Below, piece by piece: positions 36,720 to 44,792 of a stretch of DNA of 64,000 nucleotides. The stretch spans positions 124,001-188,000 of the forward strand of contig NZ_WMIE01000007.1 in NCBI RefSeq assembly GCF_009711225.1, written 5' to 3'. The notes beneath the pieces are model-generated. The model searched no databases, was not told the origin of the DNA, and saw only the letters and a list, made by a program, of their open reading frames with translations. The position numbers were made by a program, and so were the translations under genes. Numbering within the stretch: position 1 is the first letter of the stretch; each line of letters opens with the position of its first letter. This DNA is from Paracoccus aestuariivivens. Lineage in GTDB: Bacteria > Pseudomonadota > Alphaproteobacteria > Rhodobacterales > Rhodobacteraceae.

Positions 36720-37588
36720 CACCCCTCCAGCACGGACCAAAGCCAGAGCAGCGCCTGCGCGGGCGCCGATGCCGTATCATGTGTTCCGAAGTTCCATCCC
36801 GCATTCAGCGCAGCGCGGCCCAGAACCTCGCGACGTTCGGCCAGCCGCGCCAGGTAGGCATCACGCAAGCCGCCCGCATCGCGGGTATCATGGCTCAGCG
36901 CCCCGCCAGCCGAGCGAAACAGAACTGCCCCGCCATAGGGAAACGCCTCTTCGTCGGGATCAAGGATCTGCAACATCGCGCCGCGTATGCCCGAGCCAGC
37001 CGCCCGATCCAGATAGGCAAGCATCGGGGCAGGATCGCCCAGAAAATCGTCGATCAGGATCAACCGCTGTCCGCTGCGCAGCAATTCCGGCGCGGGAGTG
37101 TCATCATCTCCGGATATCGACAGGCGGCGAACCAGATCGTCGGCCATGCGCTCGGCCTGCATACGCCCCGCCCGCGGCAAGTGTCCGGCGATGGCGACAC
37201 GCTCGCCTCCGTTCAGCAGCGCCATACCCAGCGCCAGCGCCAATAGATCCGCCCTGTCGCGTTTGGTCGGTCGGTCCGGCCCTCCGGCGAAATCCATGCC
37301 AGCTGCAGCCGAGACCCAGATCACCGCCGACTGTGCCATCTCGGCCTCGCGGTCGCGTACGAACTGGCCGTCCGAGCGCGCAGACCGCCGCCAGTCTATG
37401 CTGCGCGCGCTATCGCCGGAGGTTGCAGGGCGATACTGCCAGAAATCCTCGCCCATGCCGGCGCGACGCTTCCCGTGAACACCAGCGGTCACGCTGGCCG
37501 CCAACCGTTCGGCAGAAAGCATCAGGGCCGGAAGCCCTGCCGAGGCCTCCTCGGCGCGTGCGCGAAGCTCGGCGGGCGAAGGTGTCAC
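36719..37588 (-). CDS. DUF58 domain protein
   Basis: The 289-residue cytoplasmic protein has the DUF58 signature GMGEDFWQYRPATSGDSARS followed by IDWRRSARSDGQFVRDRE near residues 44-80, and a VWA-like C-terminal part (RLILIDDFLGDP). DUF58 proteins are encoded next to MoxR ATPases and are thought to link them to the membrane VWA proteins. Its start overlaps the moxR stop by four bases. Confidence 0.88.
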   Translation of the reverse strand: MTPSPAELRARAEEASAGLPALMLSAERLAASVTAGVHGKRRAGMGEDFWQYRPATSGDSARSIDWRRSARSDGQFVRDREAEMAQSAVIWVSAAAGMDFAGGPDRPTKRDRADLLALALGMALLNGGERVAIAGHLPRAGRMQAERMADDLVRRLSISGDDDTPAPELLRSGQRLILIDDFLGDPAPMLAYLDRAAGSGIRGAMLQILDPDEEAFPYGGAVLFRSAGGALSHDTRDAGGLRDAYLARLAERREVLGRAALNAGWNFGTHDTASAPAQALLWLWSVLEG

Positions 37589-38586
37589 GCCGCAGCCTGC
37601 ATCCGGTCGCCAAGCAGGCGTGAGATGACCCCCTCGACGGTCTCGCCACGCGCGCGGGCGGCAAAGCTCAGCGCCATGCGGTGGCGCAAGACCGGCGCGG
37701 CCATGACCTCGACATCCTCAAGCGTCGGCGCGAAGCGGCCGTTCAGCGCGGCGCGGGCGCGGGTGACCAGAGTCAGGGCTTGCGCGGCACGCGGTCCGGG
37801 GCCCCAGACCAGCGTTTCGGACATCCATGCCGGTGCTTCGGGCGCTCCGGGGCGGGCAGCACGGACCAGATCCAGAATCGTGTTCAGAACGCTTTCGCCC
37901 ACCGGCATCCGGCGGATCAGACCCTGCGCGGCGATAAGCCCAGCGGCGTCAAAGACCGGATGCGCCGCGCCGTGCTCGGTGCCGGTTGTGGCCAGCAAAA
38001 TCGCGCGTTCGGTTTCGCGATCCGGGTAATCCACGTCGATCTGCAAAAGGAAGCGGTCCAGCTGTGCCTCGGGCAAGGGATAGGTTCCCTCTTGCTCGAT
38101 GGGGTTCTGGGTCGCCAGAACGTGGAACGGGCGACCCAGCGGGCGATGCTCTCCTCCTATGGTGACTTCACCTTCCTGCATGGCCTGCAACAAGGCCGAT
38201 TGGGTGCGCGGGCTGGCACGGTTGATTTCATCGGCCATCAGAAGCTGGGTGAAAACCGGCCCCTCGATAAAGCGGAACGCACGACTACCATCGGCAAGGA
38301 CATCCAGCACCTCAGAGCCAAGAATATCCGCAGGCATCAGGTCTGGCGTGAACTGCACGCGGGCACTGTCCAGACCCAGAACCGTCGAAAGCGTATCGAC
38401 CAGCATCGTCTTGCCCAGACCCGGTTGCCCCACCAAAAGGGCATGCCCGCCGGACAGGATCGCCGATAGAACCTGTTCAACTACTGCGTGTTGGCCGACG
38501 AAGCGCCGCTCGACACTGCTGCGCGCCTCGGCAAGCCGGGCGGTCAGTGTCTGGATGTCGGAGACAAGTTTATCATCCACGGTCAT
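37585..38586 (-). CDS. MoxR-family AAA+ ATPase
   Basis: The 333-residue protein is a MoxR ATPase: Walker A in GGHALLVGQPGLGKTMLVDT (about residue 45), Walker B in LLMADEINRASPRTQSALLQ, and the sensor region HVLATQNPIEQEGTYPLPEA. MoxR proteins act as chaperones for metal-cofactor or envelope complexes with VWA partners. The ATG at 38586 has an AGAGG site; the longer frame upstream has none. It is the first gene of a five-gene operon (MoxR, DUF58, BatA, DUF4159, GATase-like). The client complex is not evident from the window. Confidence 0.92.
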   Translation of the reverse strand: MTVDDKLVSDIQTLTARLAEARSSVERRFVGQHAVVEQVLSAILSGGHALLVGQPGLGKTMLVDTLSTVLGLDSARVQFTPDLMPADILGSEVLDVLADGSRAFRFIEGPVFTQLLMADEINRASPRTQSALLQAMQEGEVTIGGEHRPLGRPFHVLATQNPIEQEGTYPLPEAQLDRFLLQIDVDYPDRETERAILLATTGTEHGAAHPVFDAAGLIAAQGLIRRMPVGESVLNTILDLVRAARPGAPEAPAWMSETLVWGPGPRAAQALTLVTRARAALNGRFAPTLEDVEVMAAPVLRHRMALSFAARARGETVEGVISRLLGDRMQAAA

Positions 38587-38621
38587 GACAATGCCTCTTT
38601 TCTGATCTAGGACAGCATAGG

Positions 38622-39194
38622 ATGAGGAATGACGAGGCTCCACTGGTAATGGGTGGAAACACTGACAATCCCGTGAGGGATACCGCCGGACTGGCTGCCG
38701 CTGCCGCGCGTGCCTCAAAAAAAGGCCCGCCGCCGGTTCATCTATGGAATCCACCCTTTTGCGGTGATCTTGATATCGAAATCCGCAAGGATGGCAGTTG
38801 GTTCTACCTTGGCACTCCTATTGGCAGGCCCGAACTGGTGCGCCTGTTCGCCTCGATCCTAAAGCTCGAGGATGATGCCTATTTTCTTGTGACGCCAGTT
38901 GAAAAGGTGGGCATCCGGGTTCAGGACGCGCCTTTCATCGCGGTCGATGCCGAAATCGGGCAGGACATCGTCTTTACGACCAATGTCGGCGACGTGGTCA
39001 CGGCCGGACCTGACAATGCGATCGTCTTACGCGGAACTTCTGACGCGCCACGGCCTTATGTGCATGTGCGGCGCGGTCTTTTTGCGCTGATCGACAGAAA
39101 GACCTTCTATCGACTTGCCGAGGCAGCCGCGCCCGATATTGATGGCCGCATGATCCTGCGCTCGGGCGGGACGAACTTTCCGCTGGAGCCTTGA
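38622..39194 (+). CDS. DUF1285 domain protein
   Basis: The 190-residue product shows the DUF1285 pattern: PPVHLWNPPFCGDLDIEIRK near residue 37, GSWFYLGTPIGRPELVRLFA, YFLVTPVEKVGIRVQDAPF, and a C-terminal part with PYVHVRRGLFALIDRKTFYR. The family is cytoplasmic and unassigned. It diverges from the MoxR operon across 35 bases, so both probably share a promoter region; related bacteria often keep the two side by side. A second in-frame start at 38649 is possible. Confidence 0.87.
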   Translation: MRNDEAPLVMGGNTDNPVRDTAGLAAAAARASKKGPPPVHLWNPPFCGDLDIEIRKDGSWFYLGTPIGRPELVRLFASILKLEDDAYFLVTPVEKVGIRVQDAPFIAVDAEIGQDIVFTTNVGDVVTAGPDNAIVLRGTSDAPRPYVHVRRGLFALIDRKTFYRLAEAAAPDIDGRMILRSGGTNFPLEP

Positions 39195-39195
39195 T

Positions 39196-39951
39196 ATGGC
39201 GCGTTTTGCAGCCAACCTGACCTACCTGTTCACCGAGCTGCCCATGCTGCAGCGATTCGCCGCTGCCCGTCGGGCCGGATTTGACGGGGTCGAGATCCTG
39301 TTCCCCTATGACCTGCCGGTGAAAGATTTGCAGCGTGCCGCCGAGGCCGAGGGACTGGAATTCATCTTGATGAACACACCCCCGCCGAACTGGGCGGGTG
39401 GCCCGCGCGGCTTTGCTGCAAAACCCGGAAACGAGGGCCGGTTCCGCAGCGATTTCGACCGCGCCTTGCGCTTTGCCGCAGCGTTGAAGGTCAAGCATCT
39501 GCACGTGATGGCCGGACGCGCAAAGGGCGCAGCGGCACGTCAGACCTTGGTCGATAACCTGAAATGGGCCGCAGCCCGCGCGCCCCGTATCAGTCTGACC
39601 ATCGAGCCGATCAACACCCGTGACAATCCGGGCTATTTCCTGAACAGCTTCGATTTGGCCGCCGAGGTGGTGACCGAAGTCGGGGCAGCCAATGTGGGGC
39701 TGCAATTCGACGCCTATCAGGCACAGATGATCCACGGCCATGTCCTGCCGCTATGGGAACAGTTGTCGCATCTGACGCGCCACGTCCAGATCGCGGGCTG
39801 CCCCGGCAGGCACGAGCCAAGCTCGGGAAATTTCGAGTTCACGCAATTCCTGCGCGCGCTCGAAGCCAGCAATTACGACGGCTGGATTGGCGCGGAATAC
39901 CTGCCGAGCACATCCACCAACGCGGGCATCGGCTGGTTGCGCTCGGCCTAA
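39196..39951 (+). CDS. Hydroxypyruvate isomerase / 2-oxo-tetronate isomerase family protein
   Basis: The 251-residue TIM-barrel protein belongs to the AP endonuclease 2-like sugar isomerases of the Hyi/OtnI group. It shows ANLTYLFTELPMLQRFAAAR at the N-terminus, the metal and catalytic glutamates in ISLTIEPINTRDNPGYFLN and in WIGAEYLPS near the end, and HVQIAGCPGRHEPSSGN. It would interconvert hydroxypyruvate and tartronate semialdehyde or a 2-oxo-tetronate. No glyoxylate or tetronate genes are adjacent, so the substrate is uncertain. The start lies one base after the DUF1285 stop, so the two are coupled. Its stop codon lies within a hairpin shared with ALDH16. Confidence 0.85.
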   Translation: MARFAANLTYLFTELPMLQRFAAARRAGFDGVEILFPYDLPVKDLQRAAEAEGLEFILMNTPPPNWAGGPRGFAAKPGNEGRFRSDFDRALRFAAALKVKHLHVMAGRAKGAAARQTLVDNLKWAAARAPRISLTIEPINTRDNPGYFLNSFDLAAEVVTEVGAANVGLQFDAYQAQMIHGHVLPLWEQLSHLTRHVQIAGCPGRHEPSSGNFEFTQFLRALEASNYDGWIGAEYLPSTSTNAGIGWLRSA

Positions 39952-39961
39952 TAGGCCGAGC
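39941..39961. terminator. Hairpin over the two convergent stop codons
   Basis: GCTCGGCCT (39941-39949) pairs perfectly with AGGCCGAGC (39953-39961) around a 3-base loop. The stop of the isomerase gene (TAA 39949-39951) and of the ALDH16 gene (TAG on the minus strand, 39950-39948) both fall inside it. The symmetric stem could work in both directions, but no T run follows, so termination might need Rho. Confidence 0.55.
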
Positions 39962-42287
39962 CTCCGGTTCCGGCTGGCAGTGCGCCATAAGGCAGCCAGA
40001 TCGTTTTCGTCCGGCTGGCGGCGCGCAAGAAACTGCGACCCTGCGCTTCGGGCGCGGTCCATTCACAGGCAGGTGGCGTCCAGACCGGAATCAGGGTGCT
40101 CGCCGCCGCGCGTTCTGCGACGGTCAATCCTTCGCCCTGCCCCGCATGCCAGATCGCGTTGACGCCGTCATGGCTGGCCAGCGCTTCGCCCAATGGATCG
40201 CGTGGGCCGGTCACAAGGTTGACGACACCCCCCGGCACATCCGAGCAAGCCAGCACTTGTGCCAGCGTCAGCGCCGCCATCGGTCGATCCTGCGATGGTA
40301 TCGTAACGACCGTATTGCCCATCGCAATCGCCGGCAGAACCAGCGACAGCAGCCCCGCAAGCGGTGATCCGTTCGGAGCGATTATGCCCATCACGCCATG
40401 TGCCTCGGGTTGGACATGAGTCAGATGACCGGGTTTGGCCGAGACGGTCGCGCCATCGTATTTGTCGGCAAAACCCGCATAGAAGAAGCAACGCCGGATC
40501 GCGGCCTCGACCTCGTCTGAACTGGCAAAGCCCGCGAATTCCGAGCGACGCAAGGCAAGGTTCTCGGCCAGAAAATACAGCACCTGCGCGCGGCCATGGC
40601 CACCCAGACCCTGCCACTTGCCCACAGCCCCCTGTGCCGCCTCGACCGCGTTGCGTATGTCCTTGCGACTGCCGATCGGGATCAACTCGTCTTGCGCCAG
40701 ATAGCTCGCCCCACCATCGGGACGCTTTTGCGCGCCGCCGATATACAGCTTCACGGTCCGGTCGATCCCGTCGGGATCTTTGGTCAGCCCGTCAGGTACC
40801 GCCGAAATTGCGGCAGGCTGAGGGTCTTTGACGCCAGTCAGCGTCGGGGCCGAAAGGTAATCCAGCATCCCCTCGCGCCCGCCTTCACGGCCATAGCCGC
40901 TGTCGCGCACACCGCCAAACGGGGCGCTCGCATCGAAAATATTGGCGCAGTTCACCCAGACCACACCCGCCTTGATTCGCGATGCCAGATCCGTCGCCAC
41001 CGTGGCGCTTTCCGACCAGACCGAGGCCGCTAGTCCATAGGCGGTGTTATTGGCCAGATCGACAGCCTCATCCACCGTGCGGAATGTCGAAAGCGTGGCA
41101 ATCGGGCCGAAAATCTCTTCGCGCATGGCGGGATTGGCCGGAGCGATGTTCCGAAGATATCCCGGCGCGATGAAACAGCCCTGTTGCGCTTGGCCACCGA
41201 TCAATTCGGCCCCAGCAGCGGTCGCTCGGTCCAGAATGCCGGTGATGCGGGTCTTTTGCACCGGATCGACGATCGCACCGATATCGGTTGATTTATCCAG
41301 CGGCGAGCCAAGGCGCAGCTTCTGCATCCGGCGGCGCAACAGCGTTTCGAACCGCTCGGAAATCGCCTCGGCCACCAGAATGCGCGACCCCGCGCAGCAG
41401 ACCTGCCCCTGATTGAACCAGATCGAATCGACCACGCCTTCGACCGCTGCGTCCAGATCGGCATCGGCCATGACGACGAAGGGTGACTTCCCGCCCAGTT
41501 CCAATGTCAGCTTCTTGCCCGACCCTGCCAGATTCCGCGCAATCTCGCGGCCCACTTCGGTCGAGCCGGTAAAGGCGATCTTGTGGATAGGAGCCTCGAC
41601 CAGCGCCGCCCCTGTCGCGCCATCCCCTGTGACAATGTTCAAAACGCCCGCGGGCAATCCGACATGGGCGCAAATCTCGGCAAAGGCCAAAGCCGTCAGC
41701 GAGGTATATTCCGCAGGCTTCAGCACGACCGTGTTTCCGGCGGCCAAAGCAGGCGCAACCTTCCACGCCAGCATCAGAAGCGGGAAGTTCCACGGAATGA
41801 TCTGCCCCACAACACCCAAGGGCGTGTGGCCCGGAAACTCGGTCGCGGCAATCTCTGCCCAACCGGCATGATGATAGAAATGGCGGACGACGAGCGGAAT
41901 ATCGATATCGCGGCTTTCGCGAATGGGCTTACCGTTATCCAGCGTCTCGAGCACGGACAGAAACCGCTCGCGTTTCTGGATGGTGCGGGCGATTGCGTAA
42001 AGAAACCGCGCACGGTCATGCCCCGCCATTGCGCCCCAGCCCCGCGCTGCTCGCCGTGCTGCGCGTACGGCCTTGGCCACATCCCGCGCCGTTCCTTGCG
42101 AGATCTGTGCCAAGGGCTGACCGGTCGAGGGATCACTGGTCACGAATGTCTCGACAGGCTTCGTAAAGCGTCCCGCGATGAAATGACCGAAGCTGCCCCG
42201 CGCGGTCAGCCAATCGCGCACAGCCGAGGGATCCTCGGTCGCGGGCCCGTATTCCATGCTTTCCATGATCTCGCCTACGCTTGGCAT
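39948..42287 (-). CDS. Two-domain aldehyde dehydrogenase, ALDH16 type
   Basis: The 779-residue protein is longer than ordinary ALDHs (about 500). Residues 1-480 form a complete ALDH domain with the catalytic base E263 (LTLELGGKSP) and nucleophile C297 (FNQGQVCCAGSR). Residues 500-779 are a second, degenerate ALDH-like domain (LYIGGAQKRPDGGAS onward). This matches bacterial ALDH16, in which the C-terminal domain has a structural role. The conserved catalytic residues predict activity, unlike the mammalian orthologue. The ATG at 42287 is 7 bases from the deoC stop. The adjacency with deoC suggests it oxidises the acetaldehyde or a related aldehyde from that reaction, an inference. Confidence 0.9.
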   Translation of the reverse strand: MPSVGEIMESMEYGPATEDPSAVRDWLTARGSFGHFIAGRFTKPVETFVTSDPSTGQPLAQISQGTARDVAKAVRAARRAARGWGAMAGHDRARFLYAIARTIQKRERFLSVLETLDNGKPIRESRDIDIPLVVRHFYHHAGWAEIAATEFPGHTPLGVVGQIIPWNFPLLMLAWKVAPALAAGNTVVLKPAEYTSLTALAFAEICAHVGLPAGVLNIVTGDGATGAALVEAPIHKIAFTGSTEVGREIARNLAGSGKKLTLELGGKSPFVVMADADLDAAVEGVVDSIWFNQGQVCCAGSRILVAEAISERFETLLRRRMQKLRLGSPLDKSTDIGAIVDPVQKTRITGILDRATAAGAELIGGQAQQGCFIAPGYLRNIAPANPAMREEIFGPIATLSTFRTVDEAVDLANNTAYGLAASVWSESATVATDLASRIKAGVVWVNCANIFDASAPFGGVRDSGYGREGGREGMLDYLSAPTLTGVKDPQPAAISAVPDGLTKDPDGIDRTVKLYIGGAQKRPDGGASYLAQDELIPIGSRKDIRNAVEAAQGAVGKWQGLGGHGRAQVLYFLAENLALRRSEFAGFASSDEVEAAIRRCFFYAGFADKYDGATVSAKPGHLTHVQPEAHGVMGIIAPNGSPLAGLLSLVLPAIAMGNTVVTIPSQDRPMAALTLAQVLACSDVPGGVVNLVTGPRDPLGEALASHDGVNAIWHAGQGEGLTVAERAAASTLIPVWTPPACEWTAPEAQGRSFLRAASRTKTIWLPYGALPAGTGGSAY

Positions 42288-42294
42288 AATCGTC

Positions 42295-43248
42295 TTATCC
42301 TGCTGCCAGCCGGTGCGAGGCGGCATAGCGCCCCGTCACGTGATGGGAAATCTGCCGCTCGATATCGCCAAGCAGCGATGATGCGCCAATGCGGAACAGG
42401 TCCGGACGCAACCAGTCTCGGCCCAGTTCCTCAAGCATCAGAACCTGCCAGTTCAGCGCATCCTTGGCCGTCCGAAGCCCGCCCGCAGGCTTGAACCCGA
42501 CATCGAAACCCGTGTGATCGCGATAGTCGCGTATCGTGCGCAACATGGTCAGGCTGACCGGCAGGGTGGCGTTGACGGGCTCTTTTCCAGTCGAGGTCTT
42601 GATGAAATCCGAACCCGCCTGCATCGCGACATGGCTGGCCTTGGCGACGTTCTCCAGAGTTTTCAGCTCGCCTGTCGCCAGAATGGATTTCATCAACGCC
42701 GGGCCGCACGCTTCGCGCATCGCGCATAATTCGTCATATAGGGCGGACCAGTTTGCCTGCAGGACAAGCGCACGGGAAATGACGATGTCGATTTCATCCG
42801 CGCCCTGATCCAAAGCATAGCGGATCTCGGCCAGCCGCAGATCCAGCGGCATCAGCCCTGCAGGAAAACCCGTCGCAACCGAAGCCACCGGAACGCCCGA
42901 GCCTTCGAGCACCCGCTTTGCTGCGGAAACCATCGTCGGATAGACGCAAACCGCTCCGGTCGTCAGGCGATCGATACCCATCGCCTCCAACAGATCGGCC
43001 TCGATCGGCTGGCGGGCCTTGGCGCAAAGACGCGCGACGCGGTCGGCCGTATCGTCGCCGGACAAGGTGGTCAGATCGATGCAGCGCACCGCATTCAACA
43101 GCCACGCCGCCTGCCATTCCTTTTTCAGACTGCGCCGCGCAGGCAGACTTGCCGCGCGCCGCTCACTGGCCGGAGTGTTGATGCGGATGCTTTCGAACCA
43201 TTCGGTACGAAGCGGAGTACCTGCATTGCGGCGGCTTGGCTTGTCCAT
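42295..43248 (-). CDS. deoC: Deoxyribose-phosphate aldolase
   Basis: DeoC splits 2-deoxyribose 5-phosphate into glyceraldehyde 3-phosphate and acetaldehyde. The 317-residue protein has the catalytic lysine in DFIKTSTGKEPVNA, a second lysine region in GFDVGFKPAGGLRTAKDAL, and LMKSILATGEL. It is longer at the N-terminus than E. coli DeoC (about 50 basic residues). A GGGGGA site precedes the ATG. It lies in an operon with ALDH16 downstream and two membrane protein genes upstream. No other deo genes are nearby. Confidence 0.92.
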   Translation of the reverse strand: MDKPSRRNAGTPLRTEWFESIRINTPASERRAASLPARRSLKKEWQAAWLLNAVRCIDLTTLSGDDTADRVARLCAKARQPIEADLLEAMGIDRLTTGAVCVYPTMVSAAKRVLEGSGVPVASVATGFPAGLMPLDLRLAEIRYALDQGADEIDIVISRALVLQANWSALYDELCAMREACGPALMKSILATGELKTLENVAKASHVAMQAGSDFIKTSTGKEPVNATLPVSLTMLRTIRDYRDHTGFDVGFKPAGGLRTAKDALNWQVLMLEELGRDWLRPDLFRIGASSLLGDIERQISHHVTGRYAASHRLAAG

Positions 43249-43266
43249 GTTGTCCCCCTTCGCGGT

Positions 43267-43926
43267 CTAGCGCCCCCACAGCCCGTTCCACCAGCGGCGA
43301 ATCCGACCGCTGGCCCGGTCCCTTGCTGCGTCGGCGCTGGCATCGATGCGGTCCCACGCCTCGTCAGCCGAGCGGATCGCTGGTTCGATGCTGCGCTCGT
43401 GGAACTGGTTCCACATCCGCCAGATCAGGAACAGCAGCAGCCCGAGGATCAGCAGGATGACCATCGCGGGCCAGTTCAAGGGCTTCACATCGGGACCGGC
43501 CACCGGCCTGACCGAAATGGCGTTAGGATAGATCGACAGCCACGACACCCGCCAGCCATAGGACGTGACGCTGACCCATTCCGGACTGGCCGAGGTCGAT
43601 TTCATATCGGTCGCCTGAGCGTGCAGGTTCGAGCTGTCATATTTGAAATAGGGCGGCCAGATCCAGCCGGTGTCCTCGTTGCGATAGACATAGGGCTTGC
43701 CGTTCGGACGCAGCGTGTCAATGAACCGCACGTCGCGCTGGCCCTGCGCGTTCTGCACCGTTCCGGTATCGGGCGACGCGTAGAAAATCGCGTTCGCCCC
43801 GATATCGGTCAACCTGTTGTAGGTGTTGGTAATCCGAACGGTCTGCTTCGAGGGCAGAGCGTAATCCAGAAACAGAAAAACAGTGATGCCGAACAGCACA
43901 CCAAGAACAGTCAGAAACCAGCGCAT
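43267..43926 (-). CDS. DUF1523 family membrane protein
   Basis: The 219-residue product has a membrane helix at 4-24 (FLTVLGVLFGITVFLFLDYA), an outer domain with VRITNTYNRLTDIGANA and VRFIDTLRPNGKPYVYRNED, and a second helix at 153-173 (WPAMVILLILGLLLFLIW). This fits DUF1523, restricted mostly to Rhodobacteraceae and unassigned. The C-terminal tail is charged and probably cytoplasmic. It lies 18 bases before deoC and 10 after the small membrane gene, so it belongs to that operon. Confidence 0.85.
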   Translation of the reverse strand: MRWFLTVLGVLFGITVFLFLDYALPSKQTVRITNTYNRLTDIGANAIFYASPDTGTVQNAQGQRDVRFIDTLRPNGKPYVYRNEDTGWIWPPYFKYDSSNLHAQATDMKSTSASPEWVSVTSYGWRVSWLSIYPNAISVRPVAGPDVKPLNWPAMVILLILGLLLFLIWRMWNQFHERSIEPAIRSADEAWDRIDASADAARDRASGRIRRWWNGLWGR

Positions 43927-43936
43927 CGGCGCCCTC

Positions 43937-44218
43937 TCAATTGTAGTTCACCAATATGACGATCACGACGATTGCGACCACCGGCAGGACCAGCACCAGA
44001 CCGACAAGCCGCGCCCGTAGGGTCTTGCTGAATCCGATCATCGAACGCCGCACGAACTCGCGTCGTTCCGGCGAAGGCCCCGTTTTTTCAGGATGACGTC
44101 TATCCCATTCGTTTTCCAAGGCCTCGCGCCTCGTGCTGCGGATATAGACCGTGAGCAGGAAATAGAAAATCAGCTCGACCACCAGCACCAGCCCGATCAG
44201 TCGCAACAACGCCAGCAT
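43937..44218 (-). CDS. Small two-helix membrane protein
   Basis: The 93-residue product has membrane helices at about 3-24 (LLRLIGLVLVVELIFYFLLT) and 70-91 (VGLVLVLPVVAIVVIVILVN), with a charged loop between (EALENEWDRRHPEKTG). The ATG at 44218 was chosen because the longer frame upstream adds an unlikely hydrophilic leader; the ribosome binding site is weak. It is the first gene of the DUF1523-deoC-ALDH16 operon. I do not recognise a family beyond conserved hypothetical. Confidence 0.7.
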   Translation of the reverse strand: MLALLRLIGLVLVVELIFYFLLTVYIRSTRREALENEWDRRHPEKTGPSPERREFVRRSMIGFSKTLRARLVGLVLVLPVVAIVVIVILVNYN

Positions 44219-44362
44219 GGTCAGGTTCTTTTCCGCAAGGACAGGATATGGCTCATCGCGCCATGGAAGGCGTTGGGACGGCAAGTGTCAATCGCTTGCG
44301 ATTGGGATTCCCCGATTGGCAATGCTGTGGCATGATCCCCCAAAACCAAGGGGAAACGCCCG

Positions 44363-44656
44363 ATGTCCGAACGCCTGTCGATCAGCGCTCTGGTCTTTTT
44401 CGTGATCATGATCCTGCTGGGGATCTATTTCGCCTTTGCCGCCGTGCAGGGTCCATCGGGTGTGCTCAGGCGCGAGCAGCTGAAAGCCGACACCCGCGAA
44501 CTGGTCACCCAGCGAGACAAACTGCAAGCCGAGGTCGACCGGATGCGCAACCTGACGCGCCGTCTGTCAGACGATTATCTGGATCTGGATCTGCTGGACG
44601 AACGCACCCGCGACGTCCTGGGCTATTTGCGGCCCGACGAAATCATCATACGCTGA
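44363..44656 (+). CDS. FtsB/DivIC-like septum formation initiator
   Basis: The 97-residue protein has a membrane helix at residues 8-28 (SALVFFVIMILLGIYFAFAA), then a coiled coil (about 33-70: VLRREQLKADTRELVTQRDK onward) and the conserved end DDYLDLDLLDERTRDVLGYL. This is the FtsB/DivIC layout; FtsB joins FtsL and FtsQ in the divisome at the septum. The gene lies just before pdhA, as is common in alphaproteobacteria. A GGGGAAA ribosome binding site precedes the ATG. Confidence 0.85.
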   Translation: MSERLSISALVFFVIMILLGIYFAFAAVQGPSGVLRREQLKADTRELVTQRDKLQAEVDRMRNLTRRLSDDYLDLDLLDERTRDVLGYLRPDEIIIR

Positions 44657-44741
44657 GCGCCATTCAGGCAGCGTTTATCGGGATGCGGCCATTTTATGCA
44701 TGGCCCGCAGATCGCAGGTTTACTTTTCCCGGAACTCCGCC

Positions 44742-44770
44742 TTAGAAGTAGTTTAACGCTGAACTATCCT
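44742..44770 (+). promoter_or_regulatory. Probable pdhA promoter with an 18-bp palindrome
   Basis: The palindrome TAGTTTAACGCTGAACTA (44749-44766) is symmetric at 14 of 18 positions. It overlaps the space between a weak -35 (TTAGAA, 44742-44747) and a -10 (TATCCT, 44765-44770) separated by 17 bases. The pdhA ribosome binding site AGGAGGAGG follows at 44777. A regulator bound here would control pdhABC; which one is not known. A second inverted repeat (GGCCAT / ATGGCC) lies at 44687-44705. Confidence 0.5.
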
Positions 44771-44792
44771 GCGCCTAGGAGGAGGACCACCC

